From Phytomonospora endophytica (GTDB lineage Bacteria > Actinomycetota > Actinomycetes > Mycobacteriales > Micromonosporaceae), in contig NZ_JACHGT010000005.1 of assembly GCF_014202425.1 (NCBI RefSeq), positions 186,001 through 250,000 on the forward strand: a stretch of DNA of 64,000 nucleotides, written 5' to 3'. The position numbers and the translations under genes were made by a program. Positions 31,515 through 40,800 of this stretch are shown piece by piece. Each line of letters opens with the position of its first letter. Position 1 is the stretch's first letter. Under the pieces are notes generated by a model, which made no database searches, was not told where the DNA came from, and saw nothing but the letters and a program-made list of their open reading frames with translations.

Positions 31515-32444
31515 ATGAGGATCGCGGTCATCGGAGCAGGCGGCATCGGCGGCTACTTCGGCGGGCGGCTCGCCGTCGCCGGGCACGAGGTCGCGCTGGT
31601 CGCGCGCGGTGAGCACCTCGCGGCCCTGCGCCGCGACGGCCTGACCGTCGACAGCCCCAAGGGCGACTTCACCCTCGCCCCGGCGGGTTTCACCGCCACC
31701 GGCGACACGGGCGAGGTCGGCCCGGTCGACGTCGTGCTGCTCTGCGTCAAGACCTGGCAGCTCGACGAGGCCGTCAAGGCACTGCCGCCGCTGATGGGGC
31801 CCGGGACCGCCGTGATCACCCTCCAGAACGGTGTCGAGGCACCGGTCGAGGTCGCCGAGGCCGTCGGCCGTGACGCGGTGTGGCCGGGAACCGCCCGCAT
31901 CATCGCGCTGCTGGCCGGGCTGGGACACGTCCGCCACGTCGGCGGCGCCGGGCTGCTGACCTTCGGCGAGTGGGACGGGCGCCGTTCCGCGCGCGTGGAG
32001 CGCTTCGCCGAGGCCCTGAACGGCGCGGGCGTCTCCGTCGAGCTGCCCGCCGACCCGTGGGTCGCGTTGTGGGCGAAGCTGCTCTTCGTGGCGACCGCCG
32101 GGGGCCTGTGCGCGACCGTGGAGGCACCGTTCGGCGTCATCCGCGAGCAGGCCGGTACCCGCGCCATGGTCGCCGCGGCGATGACGGAGGTGGCGGCGGT
32201 CGCCGCGGCCGAGGGCGTCGAGCTCCCGGCCGACATCGTCGACGAGAGCATGGCCTTCCTCGACCGGCAGCCCGCCGAGGGCACGCCCTCGTTGCACCGC
32301 GACATCCTTGAAGGCAAGCGCTCCGAACTGGAGGCCTGGACGGGCTCGGTCGTGCGCCTCGGGAAGCGCACGGGCACGCCGACGCCGGTCTGCGCCTTCG
32401 TCTACACGATCCTGTCGGCGCGGGAGGCCTCCCGGCGGGGGTAG
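31515..32444 (+). CDS. panE: Ketopantoate reductase family (ApbA/PanE) oxidoreductase
   Basis: 309 aa, AAGGAGG before the ATG. Rossmann motif MRIAVIGAGGIGGYFGGRLA, VDVVLLCVKTWQLDEAVKAL, LQNGVEAPVEV, then the catalytic-domain signature WVALWAKLLFVATAGGLCA with the conserved Lys, and PSLHRDILEGKRSELEAWTG with the substrate-binding Glu. The family reduces ketopantoate to pantoate with NADPH for coenzyme A synthesis, but many paralogues act on other 2-oxo acids, and no pan gene adjoins, so the specific role is uncertain. Confidence 0.85.
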   Translation: MRIAVIGAGGIGGYFGGRLAVAGHEVALVARGEHLAALRRDGLTVDSPKGDFTLAPAGFTATGDTGEVGPVDVVLLCVKTWQLDEAVKALPPLMGPGTAVITLQNGVEAPVEVAEAVGRDAVWPGTARIIALLAGLGHVRHVGGAGLLTFGEWDGRRSARVERFAEALNGAGVSVELPADPWVALWAKLLFVATAGGLCATVEAPFGVIREQAGTRAMVAAAMTEVAAVAAAEGVELPADIVDESMAFLDRQPAEGTPSLHRDILEGKRSELEAWTGSVVRLGKRTGTPTPVCAFVYTILSAREASRRG

Positions 32445-32497
32445 GGCGGGAAACGGGCGGTTCGACGCCGGCACAGCGCCGGGCCGCCTTCACCGGC

Positions 32498-32896
32498 CTA
32501 CCCGGGCCGCCGTACCGGCCGGGTGAACATCCGCGCGTAACAGGCGGGGATGTTGGCGCTCTCCTCGTGCGAGCGCGCCCGGTAGACGCTCGGGCTCTCG
32601 CCGACGATCTCGGTGAAGCGCGAGCTGAACGAGCCCAGGGACGTACAGCCGACCTCGAAGCAGACCTCGGTGACCGACAGATCGCCCCGGCGCAGCAGTG
32701 CCTTCGCGCGCTCGATCCGGCGCGTCATCAGGTAGCTGTAGGGCGTCTCACCGAAGGCCGCGCGGAAACTGCGGGAGAAGTGGCCCGGTGACATCAGGGC
32801 CTCGCGCGCGAGCACGGCGACGTCGATGGGCTCGCGGTAGGAGCGGTCCATGAGATCGCGGGCCCGCCGCAGGCGGACCAGGTCGTCGGTGCTCAC
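32498..32896 (-). CDS. AraC-family regulator, single-domain
   Basis: 132 aa from GTG 32896 (STDDLVRLRRARDLMD), the usual head of this short family; a GTG at 32929 is possible but adds an unconserved extension. It is almost entirely the two-HTH AraC DNA-binding domain: VAVLAREALMSPGHFSRSFR, AFGETPYSYLMTRRIERAKA and VGCTSLGSFSSRFTEIVGES. The absence of a sensor domain suggests control by level or by a partner. In other actinobacteria such genes adjoin a glyoxalase; none is seen here. Confidence 0.85.
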   Translation of the reverse strand: MSTDDLVRLRRARDLMDRSYREPIDVAVLAREALMSPGHFSRSFRAAFGETPYSYLMTRRIERAKALLRRGDLSVTEVCFEVGCTSLGSFSSRFTEIVGESPSVYRARSHEESANIPACYARMFTRPVRRPG

Positions 32897-32957
32897 CAGG
32901 TCAGCATGGCACGGGGGTGTGTCGGCCACGCCCGGACGCCGGTTCCGGCGGCGGGCC

Positions 32958-33629
32958 TCACACCGACCCGGCCCGCACGAGCCCGCTCTCGTAGGCGAGC
33001 ACGACGGCCTGCACCCGGTCGCGCAGCCCGAACTTGCCGAGGATCCGGCTCACGTGCGTCTTCACCGTGCCCTCCGAGACGTAGATCCGCGCGGCGATCT
33101 CGGCGTTCGACAGTCCCCGCGCGACCAGCCCCAGCACCTCGCGTTCGCGGTCGGTGAGCACGTCCAGGTCGACCGGCGGGGGAGCGGGCTCGCCGGTGCC
33201 GACGTAGCGCTCCAGCAGGCGGCGGGTCACGGTCGGCGCGACGATCGCCTCGCCCGCGGCGACGACGCGGATCGCCGAGAGGAGGTCCGGGGCGAGGGTG
33301 TCCTTGAGCAGGAAGCCGCTCGCGCCGGCCCGCAGGGCGGCGTAGACGTACTCGTCGAGGTCGAAGGTGGTCAGGACCAGCACGCGAGGGCCGCCGGCCG
33401 CGCGGATCAGCCTGGTGGCGTCGACGCCGTCCGTCCCCGGCATGCGGATGTCCATCAGCACCACGTCGGCGTCGACCTCGGCGGCCAGCGCGACCGCCTC
33501 GGCGCCGTCCCCGGCCTCGCCTACGACGACGGCGTCGGGCGAGTTGTCGAGGATCATCCGGAAGCCGGTGCGGACCAGGGCCTGGTCGTCGGCCAGGAGG
33601 ACGCGGATGCGTGCGGGCGGGGTCGTCAT
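32958..33629 (-). CDS. NarL/LuxR-type response regulator
   Basis: 223 aa. Receiver domain 7-125 with the phospho-acceptor Asp60 (VVLMDIRMPG), acidic pair DD at 14-15, Thr in VLVLTTFDL and Lys in FLLKDTL. The C-terminal LuxR HTH is LTDREREVLGLVARGLSNAE followed by IAARIYVSEGTVKTHVSRIL. It is overlapped 4 nt by the kinase gene upstream and is its cognate regulator. The target is unknown; the divergent secreted peptidase is a candidate. Confidence 0.95.
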   Translation of the reverse strand: MTTPPARIRVLLADDQALVRTGFRMILDNSPDAVVVGEAGDGAEAVALAAEVDADVVLMDIRMPGTDGVDATRLIRAAGGPRVLVLTTFDLDEYVYAALRAGASGFLLKDTLAPDLLSAIRVVAAGEAIVAPTVTRRLLERYVGTGEPAPPPVDLDVLTDREREVLGLVARGLSNAEIAARIYVSEGTVKTHVSRILGKFGLRDRVQAVVLAYESGLVRAGSV

Positions 33630-34948
33630 CGTGGACGCCTTTCGATGGGCAGCCTGGCCTCGACGGTGAATCCGCCACCGGGCGCCGGGCCCGCGGTGAG
33701 GGTCCCGCCGAGCAGTTCGGCGCGTTCGCGCATGCCGCGCAGTCCGTTGCCCGAACCGTCGGCGACGGGGGCGGCCGTTCCGTCATCGGTGACCGAGACG
33801 CGGATCTCGCCGTCGGCGTGGACGAGCGTGACGACCGCGCTCGCGCCCGGTCCGGCGTGCTTGACGGTGTTGGTCAGCGCCTCCTGGGCGATGCGGTACG
33901 CCGAGAGGTCCACAGTGGACGGGAGCGGGGCGGTGCGGCCCTCGATCCGCAGCTCGACCGGTGTGCCCGCCCCCCGCAGCCGTTCGGCCAGTCCCGCGAG
34001 GTCCGCCAGCCCCGGCGCGGGCTCCCGGGTGGCGTCGACGGATCCGACGGCGGCCAGCGCCCGGCGCATGTCGGCCAGCGCTCCCCGCCCGGTCTCGACG
34101 ATCGCGGCCAGCGCGGCCCTGGTGTCGGCGGGACGGTTGTCCATGGCCGCCGCGCCGCCCTGCGCCTGCACGACCATGACCGACAGGCCGTGTGCGACGA
34201 CGTCGTGCAACTCCCGGCTGATCCGGTCGCGCTCGGCGGCCACGGCCAGGGCCGCGCGCTGGTCGCGCTGGCGTTCCAGGTCGCGGGCGCGGGCGGTCAG
34301 TTCGTCGAGCCAGGCGCGGCGGGCCTTCGCGCGCGAACCGAAGGCCCAGGCGGCGATCAGCACCGAACCGAGTACCGGCAGGCCGCCCCAGGTCGCCGGG
34401 AGCAGCCCCTCCGGCTCGCTGTAGTGGAGCATCTTGATCTCGGCGGTGGGCGGCGCGGGCGGCCGTTTGCCCGAGACCGTGGTCTGCCCCTGGATCGCCT
34501 CCTCCAGCCCGTTCGGCGCCGCGCCCGTGTCGGTCAGCCCGATGCTCCACAGGGTCGCGCCGATCACGAACGCGACCAGCACGCCCACCGACAGCCGCCG
34601 CGAATGGCGGACCGCGACCGTGCCCAGCAGGATCGGCGTGGCCAGGTCGACCGGTGTGCCGAGCGCTCCGATCGACATGTGCGTCACCGCCGTCAGCGCG
34701 CACACCGCCAGTAGCGGCAACGGCCACCGGCGGCGCAGGGCCAGGGCGGGCACGGCGACCGCGGTCGCCAGCCACCACAGGCCGTAGTTCGGCATGGGCT
34801 CGGTCGACCACGGCGGTCCGGGCGGCATCATGCCCTCCGGGCCGGTGGTCATGACGGTGGCCGCGAGCAGCCCGAGGGCGAGCCCGGCGTCCTGGACCCA
34901 GAGACGTCGCGACCAGGCTCGAAATGCGCGGAAGACGTTGTGCGACAT
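33626..34948 (-). CDS. Sensor histidine kinase (HisKA_3 type)
   Basis: 440 aa from ATG 34948 (MSHNVFRAFRAW); an ATG 24 nt earlier is possible. Four to five membrane helices in residues 15-215, followed by a coiled linker. The H-box is ERDRISRELHDVVAHGLSVM, the N-box region AYRIAQEALTNTVKHAGPGA, and the G-box GSGNGLRGMRERAELLGG. It phosphorylates the response regulator encoded downstream. The external loop (about 165-200) with SGKRPPAPPTAEIK is short. It diverges from a secreted peptidase gene with 137 bp between. Confidence 0.93.
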   Translation of the reverse strand: MSHNVFRAFRAWSRRLWVQDAGLALGLLAATVMTTGPEGMMPPGPPWSTEPMPNYGLWWLATAVAVPALALRRRWPLPLLAVCALTAVTHMSIGALGTPVDLATPILLGTVAVRHSRRLSVGVLVAFVIGATLWSIGLTDTGAAPNGLEEAIQGQTTVSGKRPPAPPTAEIKMLHYSEPEGLLPATWGGLPVLGSVLIAAWAFGSRAKARRAWLDELTARARDLERQRDQRAALAVAAERDRISRELHDVVAHGLSVMVVQAQGGAAAMDNRPADTRAALAAIVETGRGALADMRRALAAVGSVDATREPAPGLADLAGLAERLRGAGTPVELRIEGRTAPLPSTVDLSAYRIAQEALTNTVKHAGPGASAVVTLVHADGEIRVSVTDDGTAAPVADGSGNGLRGMRERAELLGGTLTAGPAPGGGFTVEARLPIERRPR

Positions 34949-35085
34949 GGCAACCAGGAGCCTATGCGGCATCCGCGCCGGGCGAATCGGCCGCGAGGAC
35001 GGCGGCCGCGTATGCCCTGAGGCATACCCGCCGGTCTCCCGCCCGGCAGACGCGTGCGCAGCACGGCCCGGGCGAACGTGGCGGC

Positions 35086-36696
35086 ATGACCTTACCGAGG
35101 ACCATCGCCGCGGCCGCCACGCTGCTCGCCGTCGGCGCACCCATGTTCACACCGGAACCCTCGGCCGCCGCGAACGCGGCCGACCGTCCGTCCACGGTGT
35201 CCTGGAACGCGTGTCCGGAGTACACCGACGAGATGCTCGCCTGGCTGGGCGTGCCCGCCGAGGCGGTCCCGAGCTTCCACGAACTCATGGCCCGCACCGA
35301 ATGCGGGACGATCAGCGTCCCACTCGACTACGACGATCCCGGCGGGGAGCGGATCACCGTCGCCCTCACCCGCCTGAAGGCGACCGACCAGGCCAACCGT
35401 CTCGGCAGCCTCGCGGTCAACCCGGGCGGACCCGGCGGCAGCGGTTACCTCATGCCGCTGGACCTGTCGATGGCCCCGCCGGGGGTCACGCCGGTCGGTC
35501 TCGAACTCAACGAGCGTTACGACCTCATCGGCTTCGATCCGCGCGGTGTCGGCTACAGCACCTCCTACGACTGCGCCGACCTCGGCCCCGGCGGACGGCA
35601 CCCGGCGGGAGTGGTCACCGAGGCCGACGCGCGGGAGATGTACGCGGCCGTCGTCGCCGCCAACCGCGAGTGCTCGCAGTCGAACGCCGACTTCCTCGCC
35701 CAGCTCACCACGGTCAACGTCGCCCACGACCTCGACCGGATCCGGGCGGCGCTCGGTGAGGACCGGATGAACTTCCTCGGCGTCTCCTGGGGCACCTGGC
35801 TCGGCGCGGTCTACCGCAGCGAGCACCCGAGGCACGCCGGGCGGGTCTGGATCGACAGCGTCGCGCCGCCGGAGTTCCGCTTCGACGAGTTCGCCACCGT
35901 CCGCAGCAACGCCGTGGGCCGCGACTTCACCCGCATGGCGGGCTGGCTCGCCGAACACGACGAGTACGGCTTCGGCACGACCACCCGCGCGGTCGAGAAG
36001 TCCCTGGCCCGGCTGGCCGCGGCGTTCGACGCCGAACCTCGCGTCTTCACCGATCTCGACTTCGTCTTCGACGGGGCGTTCGTCGCCATGGCCGGCGACC
36101 AGGACGCGCCGACCTGGGCACTGGCCGCCCGGCTCCTCGCCGACCTGCGCGACGCGACCGGTCCCGAGGCGCCGCAGTCGGTCAAGGATCTGTTCGACGA
36201 GCCCGATCGCGGCGACCCGCCGCCCGGGACGCCGCGCCTGTTCAACGAGACCATGAACCAGGCCGTGTTCTGCAACGAGGACCTCGGCGACCGCGACTTC
36301 GACTCGACCTGGGCCGACTACCGCAAGGCCCTCAAGAAGTACCCGGTCACCGGGCGCCTGCGCGGCTTCGTCCCGCCCTGCGCCGGCTGGACGATCCCGC
36401 CGGAGCCGGTGCGGCTGCGCGATTCCGGCACGCCGCTGGTCCTGTCGGGCCACCGTTACGAGACCCTGTCGCCCTATGAGTGGACCTGGGACATGCACGA
36501 CGAGGTCGGCGGGAAGGTCATGACCGTCAACGACGACGTGCACGGCTCGGCGCTCATGTCGCCGGACTGCGCCGGCCGGATCGCGGAGTTCTTCGAGACC
36601 GGCAGGGTGGGTTCCCGGACCTGCGTCGGTGCGCCGAGCGAGCCGGAGGAGACGGGGACCTTCGCCTTCGCCGAGGGATCGGGGTTCCGCTTCTAG
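35086..36696 (+). CDS. Secreted S33-family peptidase / alpha-beta hydrolase (tripeptidyl aminopeptidase-like)
   Basis: 536 aa. Sec signal peptide (MTLPRTIAAAATLLAVGAPM, small-residue site near SAAANA). Oxyanion region NPGGPGGSGY, then GFDPRGVGYS, nucleophile Ser in GVSWGTWLG, and a TAP-like C-terminal domain with the catalytic His in DDVHGSAL. At the acid position, where relatives have a D..TP motif, the sequence reads YETLSPYEW, so Glu may replace Asp. It would release short peptides from the N-terminus of extracellular proteins. Convergent with a WG-repeat gene via a perfect 26-nt dyad. The neighbouring two-component system is divergent and may control it. Confidence 0.88.
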   Translation: MTLPRTIAAAATLLAVGAPMFTPEPSAAANAADRPSTVSWNACPEYTDEMLAWLGVPAEAVPSFHELMARTECGTISVPLDYDDPGGERITVALTRLKATDQANRLGSLAVNPGGPGGSGYLMPLDLSMAPPGVTPVGLELNERYDLIGFDPRGVGYSTSYDCADLGPGGRHPAGVVTEADAREMYAAVVAANRECSQSNADFLAQLTTVNVAHDLDRIRAALGEDRMNFLGVSWGTWLGAVYRSEHPRHAGRVWIDSVAPPEFRFDEFATVRSNAVGRDFTRMAGWLAEHDEYGFGTTTRAVEKSLARLAAAFDAEPRVFTDLDFVFDGAFVAMAGDQDAPTWALAARLLADLRDATGPEAPQSVKDLFDEPDRGDPPPGTPRLFNETMNQAVFCNEDLGDRDFDSTWADYRKALKKYPVTGRLRGFVPPCAGWTIPPEPVRLRDSGTPLVLSGHRYETLSPYEWTWDMHDEVGGKVMTVNDDVHGSALMSPDCAGRIAEFFETGRVGSRTCVGAPSEPEETGTFAFAEGSGFRF

Positions 36697-36709
36697 AGAC
36701 CGCATGGGG

Positions 36710-36735
36710 GACCGGGCCGCCATGGCGGCCCGGTC
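36710..36735. terminator. Bidirectional hairpin between peptidase and WG-repeat genes
   Basis: A perfect 26-nt palindrome (GACCGGGCCGCCA joined to its complement) lies 14 nt after the peptidase stop and 7 nt after the WG-repeat gene stop on the other strand. Confidence 0.72.
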
Positions 36736-36741
36736 TCGCGT

Positions 36742-37824
36742 CTACAGCGGCCCGTTGTCGACGACGATGAACGACTCCAGCCGCGACAGCACCTGCTCGC
36801 GCCGGTAGCGCTCGGGCAGGACCTCGACGCCGTCGCGGTCGATGGCGCCCCACTGGCCGAAGGACGTGCACACCGCGAAACCGCCCGGGTGCGCCAGCAC
36901 CTGCCGGTACTTCGGGGGGACGACGAGCTTTCCGGTCCGGTCGACGGCGCCTTTCCCGCCCCTGCGGTCGACACCGACGACGCCGTCGACGAACCCGTCG
37001 ACGACCCGGCCGTCGGGCATCTCGGTGCGCATCTCGTCGTAGAGGAAGGGCACGACCGTGCGGCCTTCGCGGCTGATCGCTCCCCACAGGCCGCGGCGGA
37101 CCGTGGCGACGCCGCCGCGGAAGTCGCCGACCTGGTCGAAGGCGCTCATGATGACGGGGTTGCCGTCGGCGTCCTTGTAGCCGTAGCGGCCGGTCTCGCG
37201 GTCGCGGTAGGGCCGCGGTGCCGGGTTCTGGGCCCGTTCGGCCCACGAGCGCGGGCGGGGCCCGAAGCCGTAGGCCCCGGCGCGGCGGTGCGCGGCGTCG
37301 AGGGCGTAGGCGGCGATCGAGGTGAGCCACTCGTCGTTGTTGGAGTTGTCGAGGGCGCGTTCGAGATGGATCAGGGCCTCGATGAGGCGCCCCTGCGCGA
37401 TGCACGACAGTCCCGCGTGCAGGCGCACCGACGCGACCAGCGCGCGCGGCAGGTCGCCGGCCTCGGCGAGCGCGAAGAGCCGGTCGGCCTCGTCGTGTTC
37501 GTTGCGCCAGGCGTGGACGCGGGCGAGTCGCGCGCGGGCGGGGGCGACGATGAGGTCCCGGCCGGTCGCCTCGGCGATCTCCAGGGCCTGCTTGCCGTCG
37601 GTCATGGCGGTCTCGAAGTCCCCGAGCAGGCGGGAGGCGACGACCTTGAGCCCGAGCAGCCGGGCGCGGTCGACGTCGAGATGGAGTGTCGGGAGACGGG
37701 TGGCCATCTCCTCGCGCACGGCCCACAATGACTCGGCGTCGTCGACGTACTCGCGCAAAGTATTGGGGTCGAAGCGCATGGTGGCGCGTTGCAGCGCCCT
37801 CGCCAAGCCTGCCGTTTCCGTCAT
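36742..37824 (-). CDS. WG-repeat protein with TPR-like N-terminal half
   Basis: 360 aa from ATG 37824 (MTETAGLARALQRATMRFDP). The first 200 residues are helical, TPR-like (RLLGDFETAMTDGKQALEIA, ARARLARVHAWRNEHDEADR, RLIEALIHLERALDN). The rest holds about four WG/KWG repeats: GYKDADGNPVIMSAFDQVGD, LWGAISREGRTVVPFLYDEM, KGAVDRTGKLVVPPKYRQVL and QWGAIDRDGVEVLPERYRRE. Such repeats form beta-rich scaffolds for protein binding. No signal peptide, so cytosolic. Function unknown. Confidence 0.85.
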   Translation of the reverse strand: MTETAGLARALQRATMRFDPNTLREYVDDAESLWAVREEMATRLPTLHLDVDRARLLGLKVVASRLLGDFETAMTDGKQALEIAEATGRDLIVAPARARLARVHAWRNEHDEADRLFALAEAGDLPRALVASVRLHAGLSCIAQGRLIEALIHLERALDNSNNDEWLTSIAAYALDAAHRRAGAYGFGPRPRSWAERAQNPAPRPYRDRETGRYGYKDADGNPVIMSAFDQVGDFRGGVATVRRGLWGAISREGRTVVPFLYDEMRTEMPDGRVVDGFVDGVVGVDRRGGKGAVDRTGKLVVPPKYRQVLAHPGGFAVCTSFGQWGAIDRDGVEVLPERYRREQVLSRLESFIVVDNGPL

Positions 37825-38081
37825 CTGGGTCCCGATACCGCCCGGTGGCCGCCGTATGCCACCTGCACTAACCACACATCTCTGGCGCCTACTCTGCCAT
37901 GCCGCCCAAGGGAGCGGAAGATCTGGCCCCCGTTGATATCGGGCGTGCGAGACCTGTGCGGTCGGAGTAAAGTACCTCCTTCGCGCCCTGGACTCGCGAG
38001 CCGTAGCCGCTCGCCTGGACTCGTGATCATTTCGTGCTCTTCTGCATCCAGGGAGTTTCATTGAATGTGCGGAGCGTCGCC

Positions 38082-38873
38082 ATGGGCGCCGCCTTGGCAC
38101 GTGCCGGTTTCCGGCGTTATTCCACCTACCGGCAGGCGACCCTCGCCGGCCTGTCCACCAACATCGTCTTCGGGATGCTGCGCATGTACGTCCTGGTGGC
38201 GGCGGGTGCGGCGGCCGGGGGAGTGATGGCCGGGTACACCGTGCCGCAGCTGGGCACCTACATCTGGGTCGGGCAGGGACTGCTGGCCACGATCCTGATG
38301 TGGGGCTGGACGGAGCTTTCCGACCGGGTCCGCTCCGGTGACGTGGTCGCCGACCTGCTCCGGCCGGTCAATCCGGTCTGGACCTATCTCGCCACCGACC
38401 TCGGCCGGGCCGGGCACGCCGCCCTGATCAGGCTGCTCGTCCCGGTGCTGTTCGGTGCCCTGTTCTTCCCCTTCTACTGGCCGCGCGAACCGCTCAGCTA
38501 CCCGCTCTTCGGTGTCAGCCTGGTGCTGGCGGTGCTGCTCTGCTTCGCCTGCCGCTACCTGGTCAACCTCACGGCGTTCTGGCTGCTCGACATCCGCGGG
38601 GTCGTGTCGCTGTGGATGGCGGCCGCCGGCGTGCTGTCCGGCCTGTACTTCCCGCTCGCGTTCCTGCCGGGCTGGCTGGCCGCGATCCTCCAGTACGGGA
38701 CGCCGTTCCCGTCGCTGATGCAGTTCCCGACCGACGTCGCCGTCGAGCGCGGCGGCCTGGCCGGGCAGTTGGAGCGGATCGGTGTCCAGGTGGCCTGGAC
38801 GGCGGTCATGTACGCGGTGGTCTTCTATGTCCAGCGCCGTGCGATGCGCAAGCTGGTGATCCAGGGTGGCTGA
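38082..38873 (+). CDS. ABC-2 family permease, first subunit
   Basis: 263 aa from ATG 38082, which has GGAG with a 7-nt gap; TTG 38061 and GTG 38067, with AGGGAG upstream, are alternatives that add five to seven residues. Six membrane helices of the PF06182-type ABC-2 family; RRYSTYRQATLAGLSTNIVF near the start and GDVVADLLRPVNPVWTYLAT in the middle are typical. It overlaps the second permease by 8 nt. With the ATPase it forms a three-gene exporter common in actinobacteria; substrate unknown. Confidence 0.85.
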   Translation: MGAALARAGFRRYSTYRQATLAGLSTNIVFGMLRMYVLVAAGAAAGGVMAGYTVPQLGTYIWVGQGLLATILMWGWTELSDRVRSGDVVADLLRPVNPVWTYLATDLGRAGHAALIRLLVPVLFGALFFPFYWPREPLSYPLFGVSLVLAVLLCFACRYLVNLTAFWLLDIRGVVSLWMAAAGVLSGLYFPLAFLPGWLAAILQYGTPFPSLMQFPTDVAVERGGLAGQLERIGVQVAWTAVMYAVVFYVQRRAMRKLVIQGG

Positions 38874-39672
38874 CGGCACCGTGACCGCCTATCGGCGGAT
38901 GCTCACCGCGCAGGTGCGCAGCATGACCCAGTACCGCGCCTCCTTCGCCATCGACCTGACGACGCAGACCGTCTTCACGGTGCTCGACATCGTCGCGGTG
39001 CTGGTGATCTTCCGGGTGACGCCGAGCCTCGGCGGTTTCACCCTCAAGCAGGTGCTGCTGGTCAGTTCGCTGGCCGCGATCGGCTTCGCCCTCGCCGACC
39101 TGCTCGTCGGCAACGTCGAGCGGCTGCGCCACTACGTGCGCACCGGCCTGCTCGACGCCGTCCTGATCCGCCCGCTGTCGGCGCTCGGGCAGCTGCTCGT
39201 GCTCGATTTCGCGCCACGAAGGCTCGGGCGTGTGCTGTTCAGCGCCACGCTGCTGACCGTGGTCGTGTCCACCTCCGACATCGACTGGACGCCGTCGCGG
39301 GTGCTGCTGCTGGCGATCACGCCGTTGTCGGCGGCGCTGTTCTTCTCCGCGGTCTTCGTGCTGACGGCGTGCGTGGCCTTCTGGTGGATCGACTCCGGCG
39401 AGTTCGCCAACTCCCTCACCTACGGCGGGCGCGACTTCACCAGTTACCCCGTCACCGTCTTCGACGGGCTGTTCCGGCGGGTCTTCGGATTCCTGCTCGG
39501 TTTCGGCTTCGTCGGCTACTACCCGGCACTGGGGATCCTCGGCATCCCCGACCCGCTGGGCATGCCGTCCTTCTTCGTGTGGGGCGGACCGTTCGTCGCG
39601 GGTATCGCCGCGCTGCTGGCCACCGTGGCCTGGCGCACCGGACTTCGGCACTACAAGGGAGCGGGATCATGA
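38866..39672 (+). CDS. ABC-2 family permease, second subunit
   Basis: 268 aa, GTG overlapping the first permease by 8 nt. Six membrane helices; LRHYVRTGLLDAVLIRPLSA parallels the LLRPVNP loop of the first subunit, and LTYGGRDFTSYPVTVFDGLF ends the family pattern. It heterodimerises with the first permease. The ATPase follows with a 4-nt overlap. Confidence 0.88.
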   Translation: MADGTVTAYRRMLTAQVRSMTQYRASFAIDLTTQTVFTVLDIVAVLVIFRVTPSLGGFTLKQVLLVSSLAAIGFALADLLVGNVERLRHYVRTGLLDAVLIRPLSALGQLLVLDFAPRRLGRVLFSATLLTVVVSTSDIDWTPSRVLLLAITPLSAALFFSAVFVLTACVAFWWIDSGEFANSLTYGGRDFTSYPVTVFDGLFRRVFGFLLGFGFVGYYPALGILGIPDPLGMPSFFVWGGPFVAGIAALLATVAWRTGLRHYKGAGS

Positions 39673-40646
39673 GCGAGTCCAACACCGTCGTGGCCGTCTC
39701 CGGCCTGCGCAAGGAATTCGTCGTCTACAAGAAGACCGGCCGGCTCAAACGCGAGAAGACGGTCGTCGCGGCCGTCGACGGCGTCGACCTGCGCATCGAG
39801 CGCGGCGAGATGCTCGGCTACATCGGCCCGAACGGTGCCGGGAAGTCCACGACCCTCAAGATGCTCACCGGCATCCTGACGCCCTCGGCGGGGGAGGTGC
39901 GCGTCTGCGGGCTGGAGCCGGTGCCGCGGCGGATCGCGCTGACCAGGCGCATCGGCGTGGTCTTCGGGCAGCGCTCGGTGCTGTGGTGGGACCTGCCGCT
40001 GCGGGAGTCCTTCGACCTGCTGCGGCACGTCTTCCGCGTGCCCGCCGACGAGCACGCCGCCCGGCTGAGGCGCTGCCGGGAGATGCTCGACCTCGACGAG
40101 TTCGCCGACACCCCGGTCCGCCAGCTGTCCCTCGGTCAGCGCATGCGCGGAGAACTCACCGCGGCCCTCCTGCACGGCCCGGAGATCCTCTTCCTCGACG
40201 AGCCGACCATCGGCCTCGACGTGGTCAGCAAGCAGGCCGTGCGGTCCTTCCTGGCCGAGACCGCCCGGCGCGGGGACACCACGATCGTGCTCACCACCCA
40301 CGACCTCGCCGACATCGAGCGGCTCTGCAAGCGGCTCGTCGTCATCGACCACGGCCACGTCGTCCACGACGGCACCCTGGACGCCCTGCACCACCGCTAC
40401 GGCTCACGGCGGCAGGTCGTGGTGGATCTGGAGGACCCCTGGAGCGGAGATCTGGACCTGGGCGGAGCCGTCGGCGAGATCGACGGCGAGGACCCCCGCC
40501 GGGTGACGTTCTCGCTGACCAACGGCGCCTCCACGGCCGGGGAGCTCGTCGCGCGCCTGGCGACGACGGTCGGCCTGCGGGACGTGTCGATCGTCGAACC
40601 GGACATCGAGGATGTGATCGCGAGGCTGTACGCGACCGCGCGGTGA
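39669..40646 (+). CDS. ABC transporter ATPase of the ABC-2 exporter
   Basis: 325 aa, ATGA overlap. The N-terminus carries the VVYKKTGRLKREK insertion of this subgroup before the core. Walker A GYIGPNGAGKSTTLKM, Q-loop GVVFGQRSVLWWDLPLRESF, signature LSLGQRMRGELTAALL (LSLGQ is normal for the group), Walker B ILFLDEPTIGLDVVSKQ, switch TTHDLADIERLC. It energises the two preceding permeases. Confidence 0.92.
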   Translation: MSESNTVVAVSGLRKEFVVYKKTGRLKREKTVVAAVDGVDLRIERGEMLGYIGPNGAGKSTTLKMLTGILTPSAGEVRVCGLEPVPRRIALTRRIGVVFGQRSVLWWDLPLRESFDLLRHVFRVPADEHAARLRRCREMLDLDEFADTPVRQLSLGQRMRGELTAALLHGPEILFLDEPTIGLDVVSKQAVRSFLAETARRGDTTIVLTTHDLADIERLCKRLVVIDHGHVVHDGTLDALHHRYGSRRQVVVDLEDPWSGDLDLGGAVGEIDGEDPRRVTFSLTNGASTAGELVARLATTVGLRDVSIVEPDIEDVIARLYATAR

Positions 40647-40782
40647 CGGGAGGAGCGCGCGTTTCACGGCGAGCTGAAGCGGCACGCGTTCGAGCGAATC
40701 GCGCGCTTCCCCCCATCACCCCAAAGGGGCCCCAAAAATCACGATACGGGCGTGGTGTGACATTTTCTCCGCCGCCTTCACC

Positions 40783-40799
40783 GGCCGGCCCCGCCGGCC
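40783..40799 (-). terminator. Short GC hairpin after the UvrA-like gene
   Basis: GGCCGGC (40783-40789), 3-nt loop and its complement (40793-40799) lie immediately after the stop of the minus-strand gene, between convergent genes. No U-tract, so termination strength is doubtful. Confidence 0.45.
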
Positions 40800-40800
40800 C

